64,000 bases of DNA, taken from NCBI GenBank assembly GCA_000702025.1, contig KL370852.1, forward strand, positions 43,472 to 107,471. The letters are read 5' to 3'. This document shows positions 33,653 through 41,745 of the stretch, one piece after another. Within the stretch, counting starts at the first letter, position 1. Each line of letters starts with the position of its first letter. This stretch comes from Blautia schinkii DSM 10518. Its GTDB lineage: Bacteria > Bacillota > Clostridia > Lachnospirales > Lachnospiraceae. The position numbers and the translations under genes were made by a program. The notes under the pieces are model-generated. The model made no database searches and had not been told where the DNA came from. It saw nothing but the letters and a program-made list of their open reading frames with translations.

Positions 33653-34477
33653 TCATCCCATGCTTTTCTCAAGCTCCCCTAATAGTTGCATCATCGTCTT
33701 ATTCAGCACCGGATGCCGTAAATATGGTGTGATTTCAACCATAGGCTTCAGCACAAAATCCCTATTCTGTATATCAATATGAGGAATATGTAAATCTGAT
33801 GTATCAATAATCTCCTTATCATAAAACAGTATATCCAAATCCAATGTCCGTGGTCCCCAATGGATGATCCGTTCTCTATTGGCCTCCTGTTCCAGTTCAT
33901 GCAGACGGCACAGCAGTTCGTTTGGGGTAAGCAGTGTCCGCAGCTCCAGCACGCCGTTCAAAAACTCGTCCTGCTCGACTCCGCCGTAGGGCTTTGTCAC
34001 TAAATAAGAGGAAACTTTCTTGACTTCGCAGCCACGGCCAGCGGCTAACCCCTCGATTCCTTTGTCAAGATACGCCTTTTTATCGCCCAGGTTTGAGCCA
34101 AAGGCAATATAGGCGGTGTGCCAGCCTCTCTCAATCTCCACCGCCACTGTTTTCAGCGGAAGTCCCACCGGAGCCCAGGGCTTCTCGATACGGAGCATCA
34201 CCTTTTCAAGGAGAGGAAGCTCAAGAAGCAGAAGCTCCGCCAGATTTTCCACAACTGCCTCCAGGAGCTGATACGTATTTTTACGCACGAAATCGGTGAT
34301 CATCTGGCTCACCTCGCCATAATTGATGGACTGGGAAAGATTATCTGTTCGGCCTGCCGTCCGTGTATCCGTGTATAATACCGCCGAAACCACAAATTTC
34401 TGCCCAAGTACATTTTCCTCAGGGTAAACGCCGTGGTTGGCGAATATCTCCAGTCCTATGATTTCAATCTTATCCAT
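33653..34477 (-). CDS. folBK: Dihydroneopterin aldolase / HPPK bifunctional protein
   Basis: A 274-residue fusion. Residues 1-120 are FolB (MDKIEIIGLEIFANHGVYPEE, then INYGEVSQMI and VEIERGW). Residues about 122-274 are FolK (AYIAFGSNLGDKKAYLDKGI, then RIIHWGPRTLDLDILFYD and the HPPxxxR-like IPHIDIQNRDFVLKPM). It makes 6-hydroxymethyl-dihydropterin and pyrophosphorylates it for FolP. The start is placed at 34477, where GAGGAGG lies just upstream, not at the upstream in-frame codon. It is the last gene of the folate operon. Confidence 0.95.
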   Translation of the reverse strand: MDKIEIIGLEIFANHGVYPEENVLGQKFVVSAVLYTDTRTAGRTDNLSQSINYGEVSQMITDFVRKNTYQLLEAVVENLAELLLLELPLLEKVMLRIEKPWAPVGLPLKTVAVEIERGWHTAYIAFGSNLGDKKAYLDKGIEGLAAGRGCEVKKVSSYLVTKPYGGVEQDEFLNGVLELRTLLTPNELLCRLHELEQEANRERIIHWGPRTLDLDILFYDKEIIDTSDLHIPHIDIQNRDFVLKPMVEITPYLRHPVLNKTMMQLLGELEKSMG

Positions 34478-34578
34478 GATAATCCTCCTCTGCTTTTCCA
34501 ATATACATACTTTACCAATAAGGCCTGTCTTCATCGTATGACCTGCCTTCACCGTATAAACTGTCTTTACCAAGTGGC

Positions 34579-35385
34579 CTATCTTCCCAATATCGCCTCA
34601 GCCATCTGCACCGCACGTTTATTTTCCTTCACATCATGGACACGTACAAATGCGCAGCCCTTCATCACGCCGATGACAGTTGTCGCCAGAGTGCCTTCTA
34701 CCCGTTCTGTCACGGGCAGGTCAAGCGCCCGGCCTATCGTGGATTTTCTCGAAGTGCCCAAAAGCACGGGGTATCCCAGCTCATGAAACAGCTCCAGCCT
34801 CCTCATAGCCTCGAGGTTCATTTCATATGTTTTCCCAAAGCCGATTCCCGGGTCAAGAATGATCTTGTCCTTCTCAATCCCCGCTTTTCTGGCAAGATTT
34901 ACGCATTCCTGTGTTTCATGGAGCATGTCCACGAGAAAATTATCGTACTCTGCTTTTTCCTTATTATGCATCAGACAGCAGGGCACTTTATATCCGGCGA
35001 TCACGCCAGCCATCTCCGGGTCATATTTAAGCCCCCACACGTCATTCACCAGCGCGGCTCCTGCTTTCAGCGCAGCTTCTGCCACACATGCCTTGTAACT
35101 GTCAACAGATACCGGGATATCAAAACGGGTGCATATCGCCTCGATCACCGGTGTCACCCGTTCAGCCTCCTCCTCTGCGCTAACCGGAGTATGGCCCGGC
35201 CTGGTGGATTCACCGCCCACATCTATCAAATCTGCTCCGTCGGCAATCATTTCCTCTACATGGCGGAGCGCTTTGTCCATTTCGCTCCATTTGCCGCCGT
35301 CGGAAAAGGAATCTGGAGTCACATTGAGGATTCCCATAATGTAAGTTTTATTTTCAACGTCAAAATCACGTCCGCCTATTTTCAT
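34579..35385 (-). CDS. folP: Dihydropteroate synthase
   Basis: Joins p-aminobenzoate to hydroxymethyl-dihydropterin diphosphate. It is 268 residues from ATG 35385 (MKIGGRDFDVENKTYIMGIL), chosen because GGGAGG precedes it. The diagnostic motifs are present: ILNVTPDSFSDGG, DVGGESTRPGH, and the later GTSRKSTIG. Sulfonamide target. It lies 37 bases after the HD-domain gene and 101 bases before folBK. Confidence 0.96.
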   Translation of the reverse strand: MKIGGRDFDVENKTYIMGILNVTPDSFSDGGKWSEMDKALRHVEEMIADGADLIDVGGESTRPGHTPVSAEEEAERVTPVIEAICTRFDIPVSVDSYKACVAEAALKAGAALVNDVWGLKYDPEMAGVIAGYKVPCCLMHNKEKAEYDNFLVDMLHETQECVNLARKAGIEKDKIILDPGIGFGKTYEMNLEAMRRLELFHELGYPVLLGTSRKSTIGRALDLPVTERVEGTLATTVIGVMKGCAFVRVHDVKENKRAVQMAEAILGR

Positions 35386-35422
35386 CACATTTGCCTCCCA
35401 ACAACCGGGATATTTTCCCGAA

Positions 35423-35908
35423 CTAATTTTTAATCTCCATGTTCTTTTTCTCCTCCGGCCAATAGCATTCGCCCTCGGCAGCACACAGAAAACAATTTCT
35501 CGATTTTTTGTCCGCCTCATAAATCAGCGTGGCCAGCACGCTCTGCGTCTGAGACGTGCGATGGCCTGATATTGCCTCCAGTATCTGTGCTCTTTCCTCC
35601 GTGGAGAAACAGCAGTCCTTGAGAATCTCACCGGAAATGTGAGCCCCGGCTTCTTCATGGGGAGTTCCCCGGGTATACTGCTCCGCCCGGCCGATATCAT
35701 GAAGAAGTGCTGCACTGTAAATCATGTCCTTTTCAAGCTGCACGTCCCGTTCAAGCGAAAAAATGTAAGCCAGCCGCGCCACATCCAAAAAATGCTCCAT
35801 GGTATGACGGCAGAAAATCCGTTCTTTTTCCAAGTCCTGCAGCTTTATGTAATGCTTCTGGTACAAAGGATGGTTCCAGATTTTATTTACTCTTTTCATA
35901 CAGCTCAT
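35423..35908 (-). CDS. HD-domain phosphohydrolase in the folate operon
   Basis: A 161-residue HD-family metal-dependent phosphohydrolase. Metal ligands are seen in RHTMEH, LLHDIG (His-Asp pair) and TPHEEAG. The C-terminus adds a short Cys-containing tail (FLCAAEGEC). Its ATG overlaps the folE stop (ATGA), and folP follows 37 bases on, so it is embedded in the pathway. It could supply dihydroneopterin triphosphate dephosphorylation, the step for which no NUDIX FolQ is present in this operon. That assignment is inference. Confidence 0.82.
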   Translation of the reverse strand: MSCMKRVNKIWNHPLYQKHYIKLQDLEKERIFCRHTMEHFLDVARLAYIFSLERDVQLEKDMIYSAALLHDIGRAEQYTRGTPHEEAGAHISGEILKDCCFSTEERAQILEAISGHRTSQTQSVLATLIYEADKKSRNCFLCAAEGECYWPEEKKNMEIKN

Positions 35909-36462
35909 GAATCTTTCACCATCTGCAGAAACAGCTTCTGCATTTCTAAATCCGTGAATGCCCCTCTTGTGACTGTAGTCACTGTCCTGCTGCCCGGCTT
36001 TTTTATCCCGCGCATAGTCATGCAGGTGTGCTCAGCCTCCAGCATGACCATTATCCCTTTCGGCTTCAGCACTCGTTCCAGTGCATCGGCAATCTGGACT
36101 GTCATGCGCTCCTGGATCTGGGGCCTTCTCGCATACACCTCCACAGTGCGCGCAAGCTTGCTCAGACCTGTAACCTTGCCGTCTGGGATATAAGCCAGAT
36201 GGGCTTTTCCATAAAAGGGCATGAGATGATGCTCACACATGGAATAAAAGGTAATGTCCTTTTCTAAAACCATCTCGTTATTCTCTACCTGGAACTGCTT
36301 CAGCAGATGTTCATCCGCCTCATAGCCCAGGCCGCCGTAAATTTCTTCACACATTTTAGCGATACGCTTGGGCGTCTCGATTAGTCCCTCTCTCTGCGTG
36401 TCCTCGCCAATACCCTCGAGTAGCAGACGAATGGCCTGCTCTACTTTATTTTTGTCAACCAA
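35905..36462 (-). CDS. folE: GTP cyclohydrolase I
   Basis: First enzyme of folate synthesis, converting GTP to 7,8-dihydroneopterin triphosphate. Zinc ligands are seen in FYSMCEHHLMPF (Cys76, His79) and HTCMTMRG. The start is TTG 36462, 8 bases after GGAGG; this gives 185 residues, the normal length, whereas the open frame extends 44 codons further without homology. The enzyme forms a homodecamer. It heads the operon and follows a long structured leader. Confidence 0.95.
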   Translation of the reverse strand: MVDKNKVEQAIRLLLEGIGEDTQREGLIETPKRIAKMCEEIYGGLGYEADEHLLKQFQVENNEMVLEKDITFYSMCEHHLMPFYGKAHLAYIPDGKVTGLSKLARTVEVYARRPQIQERMTVQIADALERVLKPKGIMVMLEAEHTCMTMRGIKKPGSRTVTTVTRGAFTDLEMQKLFLQMVKDS

Positions 36463-36545
36463 AAAAACAACCTCCTTTATCTTTTGATTGCTGCCGTAAC
36501 TATAATACTCCACTTTCAGCAGAGGAAACGGCAGACGAAATGTCT

Positions 36546-36630
36546 GGAGATTGTCTTCGTAAAATAAAAGACATCTCCAATTGTGATAGAACATATGACG
36601 AAAAATATTCCCTACACAATATGAGATGTC
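36546..36630 (-). promoter_or_regulatory. Mutually exclusive hairpins in the folE leader
   Basis: Two hairpins compete for the same bases. One pairs 36546-36557 with 36568-36578 (11 bp with one bulge). The other pairs 36570-36585 with 36615-36630 (16 positions, two mismatches, 29-base loop). Bases 36570-36578 belong to both. This is the layout of a conformational switch in the folE leader. The proximal hairpin lacks a T-run, so control might be on translation or RNA decay. Confidence 0.45.
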
Positions 36631-36845
36631 CTCTTATATTGCTGCAACGGGTGCGGGCTCTACATCGTAAGACGCACTTTTCGTTTCCACGGCAACTCCC
36701 CATCCGCGGAACACTTAACGCGTAAAACCCTATTTTGCATATCATTCATTTCATAAATAGTATAACATATCGGGGGTGGGAGGCAAAGAGAATTATGGGA
36801 TTTTTTGTAAAAAAGTGGGAAGGGAACCCCTGAAAAGTATTGAAC

Positions 36846-37052
36846 GGTGAGGAAAAAGAAGCCGGGGGCTGGGGGTGTGTATCCATGGCGGGCTGATGCT
36901 CGCTTCCCTTCAACTAATTGCCAACTGCGACTAAGACGCTCAGGAAAGCCTTCGCGTCTAAATCTTAGTAGGCAATGGATTTTCAGGCGCGCTTCCGCAA
37001 ATCAGCCCGCCATGGATACACACCCCCAGCCCCCGGCTTCTTTTTCCTCACC
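36846..37052. repeat. 207-bp palindromic element with perfect 52-bp arms
   Basis: Bases 36846-36897 are the exact reverse complement of 37001-37052. The arms are GC-rich with runs of G and include an internal CCATGG. The 103-base centre holds nested pairing: 36917-36922 with 36971-36976, and 36934-36939 with 36954-36959. No frame encodes a plausible protein. The element dominates the gene-free stretch between the folE start and the CPBP gene. It resembles a mobile palindromic repeat or a highly structured RNA. Confidence 0.85.
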
Positions 37053-37246
37053 TACCACCACGTTCTCATCCCCTTCGTAACGGCTGTCGCTATCTGATAG
37101 CTTTGTTAAGTGCGAAATGATTTAAAAAGGGAAGGCTCTCAGCTCATAGGCTGGAAGGAGACGAGGTGGGGAGAGTATGGTGGACGAAGCTTCGGGGGTA
37201 TGGTAGAATATGGGCAGTATAGATTGACGGTAGGGGGATGAAATGG

Positions 37247-37948
37247 ATGAAGTTTTTACAGCCTGATCAGGAGTTTCATGAAAATGTTGTTGGATATAAT
37301 CGGATAGATAGTTTTCTGGCACTTGGTCTTTTTTGTGTAATGTGTGTGTTGTATGCATTTTTAGCGGTCTTGGAAAGAAATTTTCCTGTGCTTGAGGAGA
37401 GTCGGCTTGCCGGATGTGGGATGAACATTTTGATAATTATCAGCACGATTTTATTGGTTAAGGTAAGAAAAGAGAAGTTATCTTCTATAGGTCTTTATGG
37501 TGGAAAATGGAAACAGAGTTGTGTAATCGGGGCAATTTTAGCATTCATACTTTTCTTTAATAACTGCCTGTCACACATTATTGGTGGAGCGGATTTTATA
37601 GAAATAAAAGAGATTATCAGATTAGTGATATACTTTTTCATGGTTGCATTGTATGAAGAGATTGTATTTCGAGGTTATATTGGAACTCGATTATATGGTT
37701 TGGTAAAAAATCAATATCTCGTAATTCTGGTAACTGGTATATTATTTATAGTTATGCATTTTCCGTATCGAATGATTGCTTACGGTATGACTATTGCTGA
37801 TTTGACAATTTATAATGTAGGATGGATATTGGATTTGTTCCTCACGCATATTGTGTTGTCGCTCATATATGTAAAAACAAATTCATTATATGGTTCTATC
37901 ATTCCGCATTGGATGAGCAATTTAGCATTTAATCTTGTCGCAAGATAA
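37247..37948 (+). CDS. CPBP-family intramembrane metalloprotease
   Basis: A 233-residue membrane protein (ABI/CAAX protease superfamily) with about seven helices. Catalytic motifs: YEEIVFRGYIGTRL (Glu-Glu and Arg), FIVMHFPYR (His) and HWMSNLAFN (HxxxN). The start is placed at 37247, 9 bases after GGGGG; an ATG at 37238 directly abuts that site. Bacterial members often protect against bacteriocins or take part in peptide maturation; no peptide gene is adjacent. The gene is AT-rich like the following accessory genes. Confidence 0.88.
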   Translation: MKFLQPDQEFHENVVGYNRIDSFLALGLFCVMCVLYAFLAVLERNFPVLEESRLAGCGMNILIIISTILLVKVRKEKLSSIGLYGGKWKQSCVIGAILAFILFFNNCLSHIIGGADFIEIKEIIRLVIYFFMVALYEEIVFRGYIGTRLYGLVKNQYLVILVTGILFIVMHFPYRMIAYGMTIADLTIYNVGWILDLFLTHIVLSLIYVKTNSLYGSIIPHWMSNLAFNLVAR

Positions 37949-37979
37949 ATATAGTTCTGGATTTAATAGGGAGAAAAAC

Positions 37980-38858
37980 ATGGAATTGATTTTTGATTAT
38001 ATGGGAAATGACCTATTGCGGTATAAATTGAATGATTTAACGCAGAAAATCTATGGGTTTGATTTTGAAAGCTGGATGACTGGAGGTTATTTTGAAGGCG
38101 ACTATATTCCGTATTCATTTATGCAAGATGGAAAAATCCTGGCGAATGTTTCAGTAAACAAAATGCACTTTATTCAAAACGGAGTTCATAAGTATTACAT
38201 ACAGCTGGGAACCGTTATGACGGACAAGGCATTTCGAAATCAGGGACTTGCAGGGAAGCTCATCAAACATATATTAGAAGAATATACAAACAAGTGCGAT
38301 GGAATCTACTTGTTCAGCAATCAGGATGCCTTAGGCTTCTATCGAAAAATAGGTTTTAAAGAAAGCAATCAATATCAATATTCGTTAAAAACGGAGTGGT
38401 CAGGTCGTGCAGAAAATGGTTGTGCTTTCAGAAAAACGTGTGAGCATGACGAGCAGATAAAGCAAAAATATATGGACGCTGTAAGAAACTGTGCCGTAAA
38501 TTCAGCTTTAGAACACATCAACAAATTTGGACTGCAGATGTTTTACACTGCCAATCTGCAGAATGTATATTATGCAGATGATATCGACTGTTTTGCTATT
38601 ATTGAGAAAATAGAAGGTACGCTGTTCCTCCAAAGTATTATAAGCAAACAGTATATTTCAATGAAAGATGTCATTTCACATATTGATGCCGCGTACGATT
38701 CTCTGATACTTGGCTTCCCGCCTGCTTCCTATAATTTCGATATGTTTGAAGCCAGCGTCTATGATGACAAAAATGATACCCGCCTGTTCTATTGTGGAAA
38801 GGACTTAGAAAGTATTGAAAAAGAAAGGCTGATTTTCCCCCGATTGTCACATGCATAG
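37980..38858 (+). CDS. GNAT-family N-acetyltransferase
   Basis: A 292-residue protein from ATG 37980 (MELIFDYMG), preceded by AGGGAG. The acetyl-CoA-binding core is in residues about 70-130: QLGTVMTDKAFRNQGLAGKL (motif A) and LGFYRKIGFKE. A second, divergent half of about 150 residues follows, as in two-domain GNATs. The substrate is unknown. It starts 31 bases after the CPBP gene and may share its transcript. Confidence 0.85.
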   Translation: MELIFDYMGNDLLRYKLNDLTQKIYGFDFESWMTGGYFEGDYIPYSFMQDGKILANVSVNKMHFIQNGVHKYYIQLGTVMTDKAFRNQGLAGKLIKHILEEYTNKCDGIYLFSNQDALGFYRKIGFKESNQYQYSLKTEWSGRAENGCAFRKTCEHDEQIKQKYMDAVRNCAVNSALEHINKFGLQMFYTANLQNVYYADDIDCFAIIEKIEGTLFLQSIISKQYISMKDVISHIDAAYDSLILGFPPASYNFDMFEASVYDDKNDTRLFYCGKDLESIEKERLIFPRLSHA

Positions 38859-38902
38859 CTTGGAATTAGTAAAGCTATGAGAAGGTTATTTGAAATCGAC
38901 TA

Positions 38903-38947
38903 TACTATTACAGCATTCACTGGAATTTGCGCAATGCTGTAATAGTA
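38903..38947. repeat. 15-bp perfect inverted repeat between the GNAT and crcB genes
   Basis: Bases 38903-38917 are the exact reverse complement of 38933-38947, with a 15-base loop. Neither flank has a T-run, so it is not a standard terminator. It could stop convergent transcription by structure alone or bind a regulator. Confidence 0.55.
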
Positions 38948-39029
38948 GTATACCCTCTTATCGGAACGATATTAATAACTTCGGAATGACATTTTACACG
39001 TATCGGAATAATAGTAGTCTTCGTGATTA

Positions 39030-39395
39030 TCACCTAAACATCATTGCTAATCTTCTTCCGCACAGAATTCCCAGAATACAGCAAGCAACGCTCAATGCAA
39101 TATATATCCCCCCTGCTAAATATGCCCTGTTTTCAAGCAGTGTACAGGCTTCCAGCGAAAAGGTTGAGAATGTCGTAAAGCCGCCGCATACTCCTGTTTT
39201 CCAAAACAGTACCTTGTTCGGTGAAATATTTTCATGTGAGACTGTAACACCCACAATAAAACCTATCAATATAGCACCCAGGATATTCGTTATCAATGTT
39301 AGTATCGGGAAACCTGTTTTTACCGGAATAAGGCTTATCGCATATCGTCCCATCGCCCCTATTGCTCCGCCCATGGCTACAAAAATAAAACTCAT
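39030..39395 (-). CDS. crcB: Fluoride ion channel CrcB/Fluc
   Basis: A 121-residue, four-helix dual-topology channel that expels fluoride. Family motifs are present: GGAIGAMGRYAISL, the NILGAILIGF helix and GVCGGFTTFSTFSLE with the pore Phe and Thr residues. The start at 39395 (MSFIFVAMGG) has a GAGGTG site. Only one copy is present; Fluc proteins act as homodimers or as pairs, so homodimerisation is expected. No fluoride riboswitch was recognised in the 290 bases upstream. Confidence 0.93.
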   Translation of the reverse strand: MSFIFVAMGGAIGAMGRYAISLIPVKTGFPILTLITNILGAILIGFIVGVTVSHENISPNKVLFWKTGVCGGFTTFSTFSLEACTLLENRAYLAGGIYIALSVACCILGILCGRRLAMMFR

Positions 39396-39605
39396 AAACA
39401 CCTCACATAATTTCTTATTTTTTTCTTACCATTCATTGACACTATTGTATCACTTATCCGATATAATCACAATTACATATCTCTCCGTTTGTACCTGTTC
39501 TATAGCATTTCAGTCCATACGAAGCTCGTAAAGCCATCCCGTAAAAACAGGCAAACAATCAGAGCGGATTAACACAAAAATCCAAAGTAACAGTTAAATA
39601 TAGAA

Positions 39606-39634
39606 TTGTTCTTGAAAAGGATAAATGGTATAAT
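39606..39634 (+). promoter_or_regulatory. Promoter of the HEAT-like gene
   Basis: TTGTTC (39606-39611), a 17-base spacer and TATAAT (39629-39634) lie about 50 bases before the TTG start at 39685. Confidence 0.55.
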
Positions 39635-39684
39635 AAAATCATTTAAAAGACAGCGAGAAATCGGAAGTTGTAAAGGAGATTATT

Positions 39685-40134
39685 TTGTCAGTAAATATTG
39701 AAGAAACATTAGAATTATTATTTGACAAAAATAATAATGTTGCATATAAAGCATTACAGGAATTGCAAAAAGAAAGTGAAGAAACGGATTGTGTTTATCC
39801 ATATATGGATAGGTTAAGTGATATGCTTGACAGTGATAACTCTTATATTCGTACAAGAGGGCTTATATTACTTGCCTATAATGCAAAATGGGATAAAGAT
39901 TATAAGATTGATGAAGTCATTGATAAGTATTTGAAACACATAACAGATGTCAAACCCATTACAGCACGACAATGTATCAAGCTGTTACCGATTATTGCAA
40001 AATATAAGCCAGAATTAAAGAATGATATTCTTTCCGCACTCCATAATGCGAACACATTTGTCTATGACGATAGTATGCAGCCATTGGTTTATAAAGATAT
40101 TCAAAAAGCTTTGAAAGAGATACAAAAATTATAA
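39685..40134 (+). CDS. HEAT-repeat-like hypothetical protein
   Basis: A 149-residue all-helical protein made of paired helices (KALQELQKESEETDCVYPYM, then SYIRTRGLILLAYNAK), typical of HEAT/ARM-type solenoids that bind other proteins. It uses a TTG start with AAAGGAG 6 bases upstream. No catalytic motif is visible. It is followed 34 bases later by an SdpI-like gene, possibly co-transcribed. Confidence 0.7.
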   Translation: MSVNIEETLELLFDKNNNVAYKALQELQKESEETDCVYPYMDRLSDMLDSDNSYIRTRGLILLAYNAKWDKDYKIDEVIDKYLKHITDVKPITARQCIKLLPIIAKYKPELKNDILSALHNANTFVYDDSMQPLVYKDIQKALKEIQKL

Positions 40135-40168
40135 AAGCACAACTTCTCGTTTGTAAAAAGGGGTTCCT

Positions 40169-40546
40169 ATGGGATTTTGGATTTTTATGTTAATTATGGA
40201 TTTGCTTCTTCCATTTACGATGATTGGATTTGGAAGATACTTTATAAAAAAGGCTCCAAAGGAAATAAATGCTGTATTTGGCTATAGGACAGCCATGTCT
40301 ATGAAGAACAGAGAAACATGGGAATTTGCTCATAAATATTGCGGCAAAATATGGTATGTCTGTGGACTAAGTTTGTTACCGATAACAGTATTATGCTTGC
40401 TTTTGATAATCGGAAAAAGCAAAGATTATGTGGGAACAGTAGGAGGAATTATCTGTGGCGCACAGCTCATTCTTTTAGTTGGTTCTATTCTTCCAACAGA
40501 AATTGCACTAAAAAAGACATTTGATAAAAATGGAATGTGGCGATAA
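40169..40546 (+). CDS. SdpI-family membrane protein
   Basis: A 125-residue protein with three transmembrane helices and the SdpI-family signature GYRTAMSMKNRETWEFAHKY. In Bacillus, SdpI gives immunity to the SdpC killing factor, but family members are widespread and often of unknown role. AAAAGGGG precedes the ATG. A good terminator follows at 40678-40705. No toxin gene is nearby. Confidence 0.82.
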   Translation: MGFWIFMLIMDLLLPFTMIGFGRYFIKKAPKEINAVFGYRTAMSMKNRETWEFAHKYCGKIWYVCGLSLLPITVLCLLLIIGKSKDYVGTVGGIICGAQLILLVGSILPTEIALKKTFDKNGMWR

Positions 40547-40677
40547 ATTCCAGTTTGTCAAAATCGAAAAATTTTGCGATATGCAGCGCAAAGATGTGTT
40601 TCATAAAAATATTAAACAGCAAAGATAAAAATGGAGCGTAAGGCTGTGAGCCATGAAAAACAGGAGGCAGAAAAACA

Positions 40678-40705
40678 GGGGCAGATAACGTCTGCTCCGG
40701 TTTTT
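40678..40705 (+). terminator. Rho-independent terminator after the SdpI-like gene
   Basis: An 8-bp stem with one G-T pair (40678-40685 with 40691-40698) is followed by GGTTTTTC. Outer bases 40654-40662 and 40700-40708 (ATGAAAAAC/GTTTTTCAT) can extend the pairing. Confidence 0.7.
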
Positions 40706-40739
40706 CATAATTAAATTTAAGTTTGGAGAAAAGATAAGA

Positions 40740-41010
40740 ATGTATTCCTTAACAGATAAAGACCAAGAGTTAATAGCAGAAGCTCAACGAGCAATTCGTT
40801 TAGATTATGACGGAGGAAAACTATAATCATACAGTAGGGGCAGCAATCCGATGTAAAAGCGGGAACAATACGTTGGTGTAAATGTTTACTCTCTGCATGG
40901 AGCATGTGCAGAGCAGGTAGCGATTGGAACCGCTATTACACAAGTGCAACAATATTTAGAAACCACGGCGCTGTGCGTTATAATTTGGACTTTGTACATA
41001 AGATAGCGGT
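40740..41010 (+). pseudogene. Decayed cytidine/blasticidin-S deaminase-like gene
   Basis: An N-terminal fragment in frame from ATG 40740 (MYSLTDKDQELIAEAQRAIR) stops after 28 codons. A second frame continues HTVGAAIRCKSG, and a third gives GVNVYSLHGACAEQVAIGTA. That last segment contains the zinc-binding and catalytic (C/H)-x-E motif of cytidine-deaminase-fold enzymes. The usual PCxxC motif downstream is not found. At least two frameshifts and a missing 3' half show the gene is dead. The rest of the gap up to 41138 holds nothing recognisable. Confidence 0.75.
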
Positions 41011-41138
41011 TGAATAACTGTCGATTTAGTGAGTATTGTTGAAATCGTATCAATCTGATTGAACCGAACAATTCCCGCTTATCTGGAATGAAAATTAGGA
41101 TTGGTCTAGTGCCGTGTATCAAAATTTGAGAGTAGCTA

Positions 41139-41648
41139 ATGATGGAAAATATTAAAATTAGAGAAGCCTTGGCAGAAGATGCCGAACAAATAATAGCATA
41201 TACAAAGCTTGTTGGTGGAGAGACTGAAAACCTTACATTTGGAGAATCTGGATTTCCTATCACACTTGAACAGGAAGAAAAATTTCTAAAGCACGTTCAT
41301 GATGACAAAACATCCGTTCACTTAATCGCATGTAAGAATGGTGAAATTATCGGAAATGGCAGTTTAAGTGGATTACCACGAAGGATGTCTCATCGTGCCG
41401 AGTTAGGTCTGACTGTAAAAAAAGATTATTGGAATCTAGGCATTGGCAGTATGCTTATGAAAAAACTGATAGAATATGCAAAAGAAAATGGGATAGAAAT
41501 TATTAATCTGGAAGTGCGAAATGATAACCTAAATGCAATTCATCTATATGAGAAATTTGGTTTCAAGCACATCGGAACATCACCAGCCTACATTAAGATA
41601 AATGGGTATTATGCGGATTTTGAATTGATGTATCTTGATTTGCGATAG
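41139..41648 (+). CDS. GNAT-family N-acetyltransferase
   Basis: A 169-residue acetyltransferase with the complete fold. Motif A is TVKKDYWNLGIGSMLMKKLI near residue 95 and motif B is LNAIHLYEKFGFKHIG near 145, followed by a C-terminal strand with YADFELMYL. It resembles RimI/YhhY-type enzymes acting on small molecules or protein N-termini; the substrate is unknown. A weak GAGAG site precedes the two ATG codons (41139 and 41142). Confidence 0.88.
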   Translation: MMENIKIREALAEDAEQIIAYTKLVGGETENLTFGESGFPITLEQEEKFLKHVHDDKTSVHLIACKNGEIIGNGSLSGLPRRMSHRAELGLTVKKDYWNLGIGSMLMKKLIEYAKENGIEIINLEVRNDNLNAIHLYEKFGFKHIGTSPAYIKINGYYADFELMYLDLR

Positions 41649-41745
41649 TCAGATTCTCTCTGCTTCCCTATTTATGATGATTTAGATATATTTCAGCGTA
41701 GCGATTTTGGTGTGAGTCAAAGCTTATATTTTAAGAGGATTAACG

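Noticed and set aside
36846..37052. Palindromic element as an insertion sequence
   Set aside because: No transposase ORF fits between the arms (103 bases) and no target-site duplication was evident at the edges.
38890..39531. 213-codon plus-strand frame opposite crcB
   Set aside because: It is the antisense of the clearly recognisable CrcB gene, has no ribosome-binding site, and its composition is that of a shadow frame.
39396..39684. Fluoride riboswitch upstream of crcB
   Set aside because: The expected conserved crcB-motif core was not found in the upstream sequence on the minus strand.
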